DNA of 64,000 nt, taken from positions 1 through 64,000 of the forward strand of contig DASXLL010000277.1 in NCBI GenBank assembly GCA_036496265.1, given 5' to 3'. The position numbers and the translations under genes are program-made. The notes beneath the pieces were generated by a model, which saw nothing but the letters and a program-made list of their open reading frames with translations, had not been told where the DNA came from and did not search any database. Shown here piece after piece: positions 42,257-50,109 of this stretch (positions within the stretch are counted from its first letter, which is position 1; every line of letters begins with the position of its first letter). The stretch comes from CAYLLN01 sp036496265. GTDB taxonomy: Bacteria > Planctomycetota > Planctomycetia > Pirellulales > Pirellulaceae.

Positions 42257-43735
42257 TTACATTTTTTCGATCAACTCTAAACAAATCCGCCGCACATCGT
42301 TTGGATTGGCGTTGGGATTTTTCTTCTTTGCCTGACCGAGCAGCGCGCCAACCGCTTGTTGCTTGCCACCCTTCACATCCGCGACGATTTTTGGATTCGC
42401 GGCGACGATCTCCTTGCAAATCGCCTCTAACTCCCCCGTATCGACCTTGCCGATGCCGAGGGCCTTCATCGACTCCGCGGCTGATCGCTTATTCGCCACC
42501 ATGTCATTGAAAACTTCCTTCGCCCGCGTGATTTCAATCTCCCCGCCGATGACCAACTTGATGAGCTCACCAAGCGCCGGAGCCGTCAGCGGAAACTGCG
42601 CCAGCGTCCAGCCTTGCTCGTTCAGGACCCGCATCACTTCCTGCGTCACCCAATTCGCTGCCTTTTTGCCGTCGCCCGCGGCTTTCGCAACCGCTTCGTA
42701 ATAATCGACCGTCGTGCGCCCCGGGGAAACGATGACGTCGCTATCGTAGGGCGTGATGCCGTAGGTCGTTTCGAGGCGATGGCGAATCGCGGCTGGCAGT
42801 TCGGCCAGGCCGTGCCGGACCGCTTCGACTTCGGCGGCCGGCGTGATGACCGGGCAGAGATCCGGATCGGGGAAATAGCGGTAGTCGCTCGACTCTTCCT
42901 TCTCGCGCTGGCCGAAGGTGACGCCCTTCGCATCGTCCCAGCCGCGAGTTTGCTTGAACGTGCCCGGATCGCCGAATTTGCGGCCCGTTTCCTGCCAAAT
43001 CTCAAATTGCCGCTTCGCTTCATAGGCCAGCGCCCGCTCGATAAAGCGAAAGCTGTTGAGGTTCTTGATTTCGACAATCGGCGTGGCGATTTTACCCTGT
43101 GGCGTTTGAATGTGGAGGTTGACATTGGCATCGACCCGCAGCGAGCCTTCCTGCATGTTGCAGTCGGACACCGCTAAATACGTCAATAGCAGCTTGAGCT
43201 CGGTCAGATAGGCCCGCGTCTCTTCCTGGCTGCGAATGTCGGGCGCCGAGACGATTTCGAGGAGCGGAGTGCCGGTGCGATTGAGGTCGATCCGCGTGTC
43301 GGCTTTGCCGGCCGCTTCATCGTGCAGGCTTTTGCCGGCGTCTTCTTCGAGGTGCGCCCGGATGATGCCGATTTTCTTCGGCTGAAAGCGGCCTTTGGGA
43401 TCGTGAATTTCCAGCCAGCCTTTTTGCGACATCGGCAAGTCGTACTGACTGATCTGATAGCCCTTGGGCAAGTCCGGGTAGTAATACTGCTTGCGGTCCC
43501 ACTTCGTGAATTCGGGAATTTCGCAATTCAGCGCCAGCGCTGCCTTTAACGACAGCTCAAATGCCCGCCGGTTCATCACTGGCAAGCTGCCGGGTGAGCC
43601 GGTGCAGACCGGACACGTCTGCGTATTCGGCGACGCGCCGAATTTCGTGCTGCAGCCGCAGAAGAGCTTGGTCTCAGTCAGCAATTGGACGTGTGTTTCG
43701 AGACCGACGATGAGGTCGTATGCGAGATCTGCCAT
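42257..43735 (-). CDS. gatB: Asp-tRNA(Asn)/Glu-tRNA(Gln) amidotransferase subunit B
   Basis: 492 residues from the ATG at 43735 (MADLAYDLIVGLETHVQLLT). The cradle domain has the zinc-binding cysteines CGCSTKFGASPNTQTCPVC, the segment LPVMNRRAFELSLKAALALN, KWDRKQYYYPDLPKGYQISQ, and the kinase-like EDAGKSLHD region. The C-terminal helical and YqeY-like domain (about 345-492) recognises tRNA. GatB binds misacylated tRNA and ATP and passes ammonia-derived amidation through the complex. In this genome a toxin-antitoxin pair (43764-44418) separates gatB from gatA, although strand and order (gatC, gatA, gatB) are preserved. Confidence 0.97.
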   Translation of the reverse strand: MADLAYDLIVGLETHVQLLTETKLFCGCSTKFGASPNTQTCPVCTGSPGSLPVMNRRAFELSLKAALALNCEIPEFTKWDRKQYYYPDLPKGYQISQYDLPMSQKGWLEIHDPKGRFQPKKIGIIRAHLEEDAGKSLHDEAAGKADTRIDLNRTGTPLLEIVSAPDIRSQEETRAYLTELKLLLTYLAVSDCNMQEGSLRVDANVNLHIQTPQGKIATPIVEIKNLNSFRFIERALAYEAKRQFEIWQETGRKFGDPGTFKQTRGWDDAKGVTFGQREKEESSDYRYFPDPDLCPVITPAAEVEAVRHGLAELPAAIRHRLETTYGITPYDSDVIVSPGRTTVDYYEAVAKAAGDGKKAANWVTQEVMRVLNEQGWTLAQFPLTAPALGELIKLVIGGEIEITRAKEVFNDMVANKRSAAESMKALGIGKVDTGELEAICKEIVAANPKIVADVKGGKQQAVGALLGQAKKKNPNANPNDVRRICLELIEKM

Positions 43736-43763
43736 ATCGCTAACTTTGAAATGAAACGAGGGC

Positions 43764-44189
43764 TCAAGCAACAAACTCAAACCGATCGAACGCGTCGAAA
43801 TCGCTTCGATTGAGCGTAGCGAGCTTCGTCACCCCTTGAGCCGTATAGGTAGCAGCCAAGAGCGTATCCAAAACACGTTTGCGTCCCAAGCGATGTTCCG
43901 CCATCCAACCCAAGAACAATTCCATCGACGCCTCGTCGGGATAAACCCAGCGACATTCGCGCACGGACCGCCACCATTCGGCCCGCGACAGTGCTTGAAC
44001 CATGGTAAGCGGCTTCGGAAATCGGCGGTCATCCGTAACCACGTGAATGAACTCAGCAAGCACCTGTGGACATAACACCAGAAGCTCGCCGCGTTTCATT
44101 TTTCGCTTAAGCAATTGCACGATGCGGGCGTGTTCGGCGTGCGATTTGTCTTCAAAGGCGATGAGCGCCGATGTATCAATGCCGATCAA
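43764..44189 (-). CDS. PIN-domain toxin located between gatA and gatB
   Basis: 141 residues from a TTG at 44189 with a strong GGAGG six bases upstream. The frame is open further upstream but has no good site. PIN residues: LIGIDTSALIAFEDKSHAEH, VLCPQVLAEFIHVVTDDRRF (glutamate), RLGRKRVLDTLLAATYTAQG (aspartate) and LATLNRSDFDAFDRF. It overlaps the upstream antitoxin gene by 14 bases and ends 28 bases before the gatB start. VapC-like RNase activity is expected. The rare TTG start with a near-perfect Shine-Dalgarno suggests tuned, coupled expression below the antitoxin. Confidence 0.88.
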   Translation of the reverse strand: MIGIDTSALIAFEDKSHAEHARIVQLLKRKMKRGELLVLCPQVLAEFIHVVTDDRRFPKPLTMVQALSRAEWWRSVRECRWVYPDEASMELFLGWMAEHRLGRKRVLDTLLAATYTAQGVTKLATLNRSDFDAFDRFEFVA

Positions 44190-44418
44190 AAAAATCCTCC
44201 AGCAGTTCGGCCCGAGATTTCCAAGGCTTTCGTGGCTTGCCGAGGGAAATCGGCTCGTGCTCGAGCAAGCTATGGGTTTTCCGCGAGCGGATTCGTTGCT
44301 CGCAATACAGCTCCATTGCCTCACGAATTAGCTCAGCCGTCTTGCGATCTGTACTTTTCGCAAAATCCTGAAACTCGCGATAAATTGGCTCTGATACATG
44401 GATCGTGATGGTCTTCAT
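44176..44418 (-). CDS. Antitoxin of the PIN pair, ribbon-helix-helix
   Basis: 80 residues: MKTITIHVSEPIYREFQDFA, the opening strand and first helix of a CopG/MetJ-type fold, then RKTAELIREAMELYCEQRIR as the second helix, and a C-terminal SRAELLEDFFD toxin-binding tail. The last 14 bases overlap the toxin gene and carry its ribosome-binding site. It starts 45 bases downstream of the gatA stop, in the same direction, so either the gat promoter or its own promoter could drive it. Confidence 0.85.
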   Translation of the reverse strand: MKTITIHVSEPIYREFQDFAKSTDRKTAELIREAMELYCEQRIRSRKTHSLLEHEPISLGKPRKPWKSRAELLEDFFDRH

Positions 44419-44462
44419 ATGTATCAGTATATGGCGGAATCAAGTGTTTGGCAAAAGCAAAA

Positions 44463-46019
44463 TCATCCCAGGGCCGGCCGCTTCGTGTGCCAATCCGTCG
44501 CCTTCTGGTACATGGCCGCGGCTTGCAGCAGCCGTTCTTCGTCGAAGGGGCGACATTGCATCTGGAGGCCGATGGGGAGGCCGGACTTTGTTGAACTAGC
44601 TCGTGTGAATCCGCAGGGAATGCTGATGCCGCCAATGCCGGCGAGGTTCGTCGTGACGGTGTAGAGGTCTTCGAGGTACATCGAAAGCGGATCGTCGGTC
44701 TTTTCGCCCAGCTTGAATGCGGGCGAAGGGGTCGTGGGGCCGACGACGAAATCGACTTCGGCAAATGCCTTGTCGTAATCGCCGCGAATGAGGCGGCGAA
44801 CCTTGAGGGCTTTCAGATAATAGGCGTCGTAGTAGCCGGCACTGAGCGTGTAGGTGCCGAGCATGATGCGGCGCTTCACCTCGGGGCCAAAACCTTCGGC
44901 CCGCGTCTTGCGATAGAGGCGAATCAGCGGCGTATCGAGGTCGGAGAGCTTCTTCTGGTTTTTTTCGGCCTCATAGCGATTTTGCTCGTCGGCCAATTCG
45001 ACCAGCATTTGCTTTTCGTCTGTGCGGTAGCCGTAATGCACGCCGTCGTACCGGGCGAGATTACTGGAGGCTTCGCTGGGAGCGATGATGTAGTAGGTAG
45101 CGATGCCGTACTTCGTATTCGGCATCGAAACGTCTTTCACCGTCGCACCGAGCGATTCGTAAGTTTTGATCGCCTCGCGGACGGCGGATTCAATTTCGCT
45201 GTTCAGACCGGTGGCAAAATACTCGCGGGCGAGGCCGAGTCGCAGCCCCTGGAGGGGCTGGTTAACCGTTTTGCTGTATTCCGGCGTCGGCAGATTCGCG
45301 CTGGTTGAATCGAGCGGATCGTGGCCGGAAAGGACTTCAAGAAGGACCGCACAATCCGCGGCTGAATGCCCCAAGGGACCGATTTGATCGAGCGAACTGG
45401 CAAACGCGACGAGGCCATAGCGACTGACGCGGCCATATGTCGGTTTGAGGCCAGTCACGCCGCAAAACGCCGCCGGCTGCCGAATTGAGCCGCCCGTGTC
45501 CGTGCCGATCGAGAGTGGCGCCATGCCGGCCGCCAGACAGGCTGCCGCTCCGCCACTGGAACCGCCTGGCACACGACCGACGTCCCAAGGATTCGTCGTT
45601 TTGAAGTAGGCGCTGTTCTCCGTCGAGCCGCCCATGGCGAACTCGTCCATGTTCGTCTTGCCAATCAGGACGGCGTCGGCCGCTTTGAGCTTTTTAACAA
45701 TGGTAGCGTCGTACGGGGGCACAAAGTTCTGCAGAATCTTGCTGGCGCAGGTTGTTTTGACGCCCTGTGTGCAAATGACATCTTTAATGGCAACCGGCAA
45801 GCCGCCGAGCTTGCCAACTGGCATTCTGGCAGCGCGACGGTCGTCGATTTCCTTGGCTCGCGCGAGCGCGGCGTCAGGATCGACGAGCAGAAAGGCCTTG
45901 ACCTTGTCGTCGTGCTTTTGGATTTGGCCGAGATAGGCCTGTGTCAGCTCAACGGACGAGACTTTGCGCGATTCGAGATCCTGCAGGAGTTCGACGGCTG
46001 AGCGGTCGATGAGCGACAT
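44463..46019 (-). CDS. gatA: Asp-tRNA(Asn)/Glu-tRNA(Gln) amidotransferase subunit A
   Basis: 518 residues, somewhat longer than the common 480-490. The amidase signature is complete: GLPVAIKDVICTQGVKTTCA with the catalytic lysine, NMDEFAMGGSTENSAYF, and VGRVPGGSSGGAAACLAAGM with the cis-serine and nucleophile in the GGSSGG loop followed by GTDTGGSIRQPAAFCGVTGL. It releases ammonia from glutamine or asparagine for transfer by GatB. The gene follows gatC by 12 bases. Downstream lies the inserted toxin-antitoxin pair, then gatB. Organisms using GatCAB normally lack GlnRS or AsnRS. Confidence 0.97.
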   Translation of the reverse strand: MSLIDRSAVELLQDLESRKVSSVELTQAYLGQIQKHDDKVKAFLLVDPDAALARAKEIDDRRAARMPVGKLGGLPVAIKDVICTQGVKTTCASKILQNFVPPYDATIVKKLKAADAVLIGKTNMDEFAMGGSTENSAYFKTTNPWDVGRVPGGSSGGAAACLAAGMAPLSIGTDTGGSIRQPAAFCGVTGLKPTYGRVSRYGLVAFASSLDQIGPLGHSAADCAVLLEVLSGHDPLDSTSANLPTPEYSKTVNQPLQGLRLGLAREYFATGLNSEIESAVREAIKTYESLGATVKDVSMPNTKYGIATYYIIAPSEASSNLARYDGVHYGYRTDEKQMLVELADEQNRYEAEKNQKKLSDLDTPLIRLYRKTRAEGFGPEVKRRIMLGTYTLSAGYYDAYYLKALKVRRLIRGDYDKAFAEVDFVVGPTTPSPAFKLGEKTDDPLSMYLEDLYTVTTNLAGIGGISIPCGFTRASSTKSGLPIGLQMQCRPFDEERLLQAAAMYQKATDWHTKRPALG

Positions 46020-46031
46020 AAGAAATCCGAT

Positions 46032-46322
46032 TCATTCGCCTAATACGGCCGGTACGCGATAACATTCGCTATCTCGCTTGGGGGCATTGGCCAAGGCGGC
46101 GTCGCGTGGAAGGCTTGCTGCCAGCACGTCGTCGCGAAAGACGTTGTGCATGTCGAGCGCGTGGGCCATCGGTTGCGCGGCGTCGGTATTCACTTCTCTC
46201 AGTTGCTCGACGTAGCCGACGACGCGGCCGAGCTGCGTGGTCATCGTTTCGAGCTCGGCGTCGGAGAGCAGCAGCCGGCCCAGCAGGGAGACTTTTTCAA
46301 CATCGGCACGCGACAGTGACAT
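46032..46322 (-). CDS. gatC: Asp-tRNA(Asn)/Glu-tRNA(Gln) amidotransferase subunit C
   Basis: 96 residues with the usual GatC layout: SRADVEKVSLLGRLLLSDAE, the helix MTTQLGRVVGYVEQLREVNT, then the conserved AQPMAHALDMHNVFRDDVLA and a C-terminal DSECYRVPAVLGE. GatC wraps around GatA and stabilises its contact with GatB. First gene of the gatC-gatA-(TA)-gatB unit; the start codon lies 12 bases from a heptad repeat (46334-46365) that separates it from the L28 gene. Confidence 0.95.
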   Translation of the reverse strand: MSLSRADVEKVSLLGRLLLSDAELETMTTQLGRVVGYVEQLREVNTDAAQPMAHALDMHNVFRDDVLAASLPRDAALANAPKRDSECYRVPAVLGE

Positions 46323-46333
46323 GGCAGCTTACT

Positions 46334-46365
46334 AAATGAGCAATGACCAACCACCAACGACCAAT
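46334..46365. repeat. Heptad repeat between gatC and rpmB
   Basis: Four 7-base units (AAATGAG, CAATGAC, CAACCAC, CAACGAC) plus CAAT, in unbroken register. The word resembles those at 19571-19612 and 30202-30229. Confidence 0.85.
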
Positions 46366-46390
46366 ATCGGAAACGATTCGTGCGCCGCGG

Positions 46391-46738
46391 TCACTTCCCT
46401 GTTTTGGCTGCCGGTGCTTTGGCGGGCGCTGCTTTCGGCGGCGTTTTCGCGGCCGCTTTGGCTTGCACGCCCTTTTGCACGTTCACCGGCAGCTTAAACG
46501 GCGCTTGCTGAATGGCTTTACGCACGACGCCCTTCTTTAAGCAGCGAGTGCAGACGCGAGCATACCGCGTCGTGCCAGTCGGCGTGGTGATCTTCACGCG
46601 CTGCAAATTCGGCTTGAATTCCCGCCGGGTGATGCCCGTAACCTTCGTGCCGACGCCGCCGAGGTATTTGGCTTTGCCGCGAGTTTCAATCTGATTGCCC
46701 ATCGCGGGCTTTTTCTCACAATATTCGCACTGGGCCAT
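46391..46738 (-). CDS. rpmB: 50S ribosomal protein L28 with a basic tail
   Basis: 115 residues. The ATG at 46738 is eight or so bases from AGGAAG and is preferred to one two codons earlier. The ribosomal core contains CEYCEKKPAMGNQIETRGKA (first CxxC), the RREFKPNLQRVKI strand and VCTRCLKKGVVRKAI (second CxxC), so the zinc-binding form of L28. The last 25 or so residues are an Ala/Lys/Pro-rich tail (AKAAAKTPPKAAPAKAPAAK), absent from the standard protein of about 60-80 residues. Similar tails occur on the HU and H1-like proteins in this window. It lies upstream of gatC in the same direction. Confidence 0.93.
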   Translation of the reverse strand: MAQCEYCEKKPAMGNQIETRGKAKYLGGVGTKVTGITRREFKPNLQRVKITTPTGTTRYARVCTRCLKKGVVRKAIQQAPFKLPVNVQKGVQAKAAAKTPPKAAPAKAPAAKTGK

Positions 46739-46833
46739 CGCCATTCTTCCTTTTACCTGCATTCACAACCTTTTTAGCAAGGGAGCAGTATAGCAATTTT
46801 CCGCATATCCCGACGAGGGGTCCGCGACGGCGT

Positions 46834-46886
46834 GCGGAACGCCACAGAGGGCGTTCCCTACAGAAATAGGGCGGCGTTCCCCACAG
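46834..46886. repeat. Hairpin repeat family A, copy 3, with a partial fourth copy
   Basis: GCGGAACGCC-ACAGAG-GGCGTTCCCTACAG (46834-46863) is the inverse of the copies at 11907 and 17955. A partial copy, GGCGTTCCCCACAG, follows at about 46873-46886. The repeat occupies the divergent gap between rpmB and the helicase, so it may influence both promoters. Confidence 0.85.
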
Positions 46887-46913
46887 CAACAATCGACCGG
46901 TACGATTGCGGCT

Positions 46914-49385
46914 ATGCCTACTCAACCGCCAAGTCGCGATCAGCTTGCGTCGCTCTACCTCGATCAGCTTCCGTTTGCGCCCTACCCGGTGCAGGAAGAG
47001 GCGCTCTTGACGTATTTTACGGCCGATCAGGGCGTGCTGGTTTGTGCCCCGACGGGGACGGGAAAAACGCTGATCGCGGAAGCCGCTCTTTTTGAGGCTT
47101 TGCACACGGGAACGCGGGCCTATTACACAACGCCGCTGATCGCGCTGACCGAGCAGAAGCTGCAGGAGATGCAGTCCGCCGCGGTGCGGTGGGGGTTCTC
47201 GGCGGATGATGTGGGGCTTGTGACAGGGAACCGTCGAGTCAATCCGGATGCGCCGGTGTTAGTCGTGGTGGCGGAGATTTTGTTTAACCGGCTGCTGCAC
47301 AGTCAGACGGAGTTCAAAGTCCAAAGTTCAAAGTTCAAGGTTGAGCCCGGAGAGCAAAACCAGACTTTGAACCTTGAACCCGGAACTTTGAACTCCGCCA
47401 ATCAGTTACCTCGAGCGCTAGACTTTTCGAACGTCTCCGCTGTTGTCATGGACGAGTTTCACAACTTCGCCGATCCGGAGCGGGGGATCGTGTGGGAGCT
47501 GGCGCTCGGCCTCCTGCCTCCGCACGTGCGGCTATTGCTGCTGTCAGCGACGGTGGGGAATGCGTTTGAGTTCCGCCAGTGGCTCAAGCAAACTCACAAC
47601 CACTCGATCGAGCTGGTGCAGAGCAACGAGCGAAAAGTGCCGCTCGATTATCGCTGGGTCGGCGACATGTTGCTGTCCGAACAGCTTGAAAAAATGGCAG
47701 AGGGAGATGAAGCCTCGCGGTACACGCCGGCACTGGTGTTTTGCTTCAATCGAGATGAATGTTGGAACGTCGCCGAGCTGATGAAAGGCAAATCGCTGCT
47801 GGCTGATGGGCAGCAGAAGCGATTGGCGGATGAATTGGCGAGGCACGATTGGTCGGAAGGGGCAGGGCCGAAGCTCAAAGCCATTTTGCAGCGCGGCGTC
47901 GGCGTTCATCACGCGGGAATCTTGCCCAAGTATCGCCGCGTTGTCGAAGAATTGTTTCAGCAAAAGCTGCTCTCGGTTTGTATCTGCACTGAAACACTCG
48001 CGGCCGGCATCAATCTGCCGGCTCGTAGCGTCGTGTTGCCGACATTGCTCAAGGGTAAGCCGGGGGAAATGAAAATCATCGATCCCAGCTCGGCACACCA
48101 GATTTTTGGTCGCGCGGGTCGGCCGCAGTTCGATAAACAGGGCTATGTGTTTGCTTTGGCGCACGAAGATGATGTGAAAATCCTGCGGGCGAAGGAAAAA
48201 CTGGAGCAGATTCCCGAGGACACGAAGGACCCGGGACTGATGCGGATGCGGAAGGACCTCAAACGGAAGATGCCGACGCGGCGGAGCACTGAGCAATACT
48301 GGACGGAACCGCAGTGGGACAAATTAAAGGCCGCGCCGCCGCTCAAGCTCGTCAGCCGGGGACAGATTCCGTGGCGGCTATTGGCTTACATGCTGGATGC
48401 GTCGCCGGAGGTCGAGCCCATCCGCCGGCTCGTCGGCAAACGGTTGATGGACAGTGGACACTTAGTCGGCGCACAAAAGCAACTCGATCAAATGTTGATG
48501 ACGCTGTGGGCAGCCGGATATGTGAAGCTTGAGCCCGAGCCGCCGGCAAAGGAGGAGGGGGGGAGTGGGGGAGAGGGAGAGAGGGAGAAGCCGGAGCCCG
48601 CGAAAAAGCTGCTGCTCGACGTGACAATCCGGAAACCGGATGCTCCGTCGCGGCCGCTTTCTCCTGCTACGCCTTCGCTGCCAAGCTATCAGCCCAAGTT
48701 TGCGCATCCAACTCCCGATCTGCCGAAACTGCTCAAGCTCCGCGGCATCAATCCGCTGTACGGCATTTATCTGGTAAATCAGCTTGGGATTGCCAGTCGC
48801 GAGGAGCGGGTTCAGGCGTTGGAAAGCGTTTTGGAAATGCCCGGCTCGGTGGCAAAATATGTTCGCGTTCCGAAATACGAAGACATGCCGCCTGGCCCGC
48901 TGGCAACAACGCGGCTGGATAGCGAGCTCTTGCAAATGGGCCTCGCCACGCCGGAACAACTCGGCGCCAAATCAGCCGACAAGGACGACGATGAGCCACG
49001 TGGCCGCGAAATGTTCGAGGAAAAAGTGTGGCCGCTGACTTTTGCCGAAAAACTGCGCTTGCTGTTCGACGCTACGTTTCCGAATGTGCATTCGCTGTTC
49101 ACGGTTCCGGTGTGGGCGGCGGGAGAAATTTTGGAGTTCAACGGCAACTTCAACAAATACATCACCAGCCGCGGCCTGCAGAAGCAGGAAGGCGTCATCT
49201 TCCGTCATCTACTGCGGCTAATTCTGCTAATTAAAGAATTCCAGCAATTCACACCGCCCGATTGCCCGGCCGAAGAATGGCTCACCGACCTTCGCGAGAT
49301 GGCCGACTGTTTGACCGACTGCTGCAGAAGGGTCGATCCGCTAAGCACGGACAAGGCGCTAGCAGAAGCCGAGCAAGGAGCTTGA
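46914..49385 (+). CDS. Ski2-like DEAD/DEAH-box helicase
   Basis: 823 residues. Motif I VLVCAPTGTGKTLIAEAALF at about 44, motif Ia TTPLIALTEQKLQEM, Ib region LVTGNRRVNPDAPVLVVVAE, motif II VVMDEFHNFAD at about 179 and motif III LLLSATVGN. In RecA domain 2: ALVFCFNRDECWNVAELMKG, GVGVHHAGILPKYRRVVEEL, the Ski2-type CICTETLAAGINLPARSVVL and motif VI QIFGRAGRPQFDKQGYVFAL near 396. The C-terminus (about 560-820) is not recognised. RNA or DNA unwinding powered by ATP is expected. Two in-frame insertions of short tandem repeats (about residues 133-160 and 545-559) interrupt it in loops between motifs, without stopping the frame. Confidence 0.92.
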   Translation: MPTQPPSRDQLASLYLDQLPFAPYPVQEEALLTYFTADQGVLVCAPTGTGKTLIAEAALFEALHTGTRAYYTTPLIALTEQKLQEMQSAAVRWGFSADDVGLVTGNRRVNPDAPVLVVVAEILFNRLLHSQTEFKVQSSKFKVEPGEQNQTLNLEPGTLNSANQLPRALDFSNVSAVVMDEFHNFADPERGIVWELALGLLPPHVRLLLLSATVGNAFEFRQWLKQTHNHSIELVQSNERKVPLDYRWVGDMLLSEQLEKMAEGDEASRYTPALVFCFNRDECWNVAELMKGKSLLADGQQKRLADELARHDWSEGAGPKLKAILQRGVGVHHAGILPKYRRVVEELFQQKLLSVCICTETLAAGINLPARSVVLPTLLKGKPGEMKIIDPSSAHQIFGRAGRPQFDKQGYVFALAHEDDVKILRAKEKLEQIPEDTKDPGLMRMRKDLKRKMPTRRSTEQYWTEPQWDKLKAAPPLKLVSRGQIPWRLLAYMLDASPEVEPIRRLVGKRLMDSGHLVGAQKQLDQMLMTLWAAGYVKLEPEPPAKEEGGSGGEGEREKPEPAKKLLLDVTIRKPDAPSRPLSPATPSLPSYQPKFAHPTPDLPKLLKLRGINPLYGIYLVNQLGIASREERVQALESVLEMPGSVAKYVRVPKYEDMPPGPLATTRLDSELLQMGLATPEQLGAKSADKDDDEPRGREMFEEKVWPLTFAEKLRLLFDATFPNVHSLFTVPVWAAGEILEFNGNFNKYITSRGLQKQEGVIFRHLLRLILLIKEFQQFTPPDCPAEEWLTDLREMADCLTDCCRRVDPLSTDKALAEAEQGA
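47312..47395. repeat. Heptad repeat pair in frame inside the helicase gene
   Basis: The left block has five units (consensus GTTCAAA) at 47312-47346. The right block has four units (consensus ACYTTGA) at 47364-47391. The blocks are complementary and can pair. They are translated as about 28 residues between helicase motifs Ib and II. Confidence 0.93.
48550..48590. repeat. G-rich heptad-like tract in the helicase gene
   Basis: GGGGGAG, TGGGGGA, GAGGGAG and AGAGGGA follow each other at 7-base spacing, translated as a Gly/Glu-rich linker (KEEGGSGGEGEREKPEP) around residue 550. Confidence 0.7.
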
Positions 49386-49452
49386 TTCATGACTAAGCGC
49401 TGCGTGAGTTATAATTGAGGGTGTCGGTCGGTTGTCTTTAGGGAATAAACCT

Positions 49453-49689
49453 ATGAGCCCCTCGCGAATTGATGTGAACCCGAAAGTCATGTTTGGGAAA
49501 CCAGTGATCAAAGGGACCCGGATCACGGTCGAACTGATTTTGCGTAAGATTGCCGAGGGCATGACGGATGATCAGATCATTGCGCATCACCCGCAATTGA
49601 CCGTCGAGGACATCCGGGCCGCTGCTGCGTTCGCCGCAGATCACCTGGCTGGCGAGGAGGTCGTCGCAGCTTTGGATGAATCGCGGTGA
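49453..49689 (+). CDS. DUF433 family antitoxin-like protein
   Basis: 78 residues from the ATG at 49453 with AGGGA eight bases upstream. The family pattern is clear: RIDVNPKVMFGKPVIKGTRI, TVELILRKIAEGMTDDQIIA, HHPQLTVEDIRAAAAFAADH. DUF433 is a short winged-helix-like fold usually paired with a DUF5615 PIN-like protein, as here with a GTGA overlap. An antitoxin and autorepressor role is inferred from that conserved pairing. Confidence 0.92.
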   Translation: MSPSRIDVNPKVMFGKPVIKGTRITVELILRKIAEGMTDDQIIAHHPQLTVEDIRAAAAFAADHLAGEEVVAALDESR

Positions 49690-50036
49690 ATCTTCTCGCT
49701 GATGAATGTTGTGATGCCCTCCTGGTGAGTGCCCTGCGGAATGATGGGCATGACGTGCTCTATATCAAGGAAGTCGCTGCGGGCGCTGATGACCAGGCCG
49801 TTCTGCAGCTCGCTGCCTCGCAGCAACGGATTCTGTTGACCGAAGACAAGGATTTTGGCGAGCTGGTGGTGCGGCTGAAGTTGCCTGCGTATGGAATTGT
49901 TCTATTGCGAATCAATCCGGCAGCTACGACGCTCAAGCTCACCCGGTTACGTGACCTACTCACGAACCATGCTCATCGCTTGCCGGGCAACTTTGTCGTA
50001 CTGGACGAAGCCAAGGCGAGATTTCGATTGCTATGA
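49686..50036 (+). CDS. DUF5615 PIN-like toxin candidate
   Basis: 116 residues from a GTG at 49686 overlapping the DUF433 stop by four bases. The family elements are NLLADECCDALLVSALRNDG, HDVLYIKEVAAGADDQAVLQ, and QRILLTEDKDFGELVVRLKL, giving the D/E...D...EDKDFG acidic set of PIN-like nucleases. The C-terminal half is a conserved alpha/beta completion (GIVLLRINPAATT). It probably acts as an Mg2+-dependent RNase restrained by the DUF433 partner. Closing gene of the toxin-antitoxin-rich stretch. Confidence 0.92.
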   Translation: MNLLADECCDALLVSALRNDGHDVLYIKEVAAGADDQAVLQLAASQQRILLTEDKDFGELVVRLKLPAYGIVLLRINPAATTLKLTRLRDLLTNHAHRLPGNFVVLDEAKARFRLL

Positions 50037-50109
50037 CGCTCAATCGCAATCGCTAGTCATCAACTAAAGCTATAAAGAGCGGACGCTAAAGATTGCACCG
50101 CAGCACACT

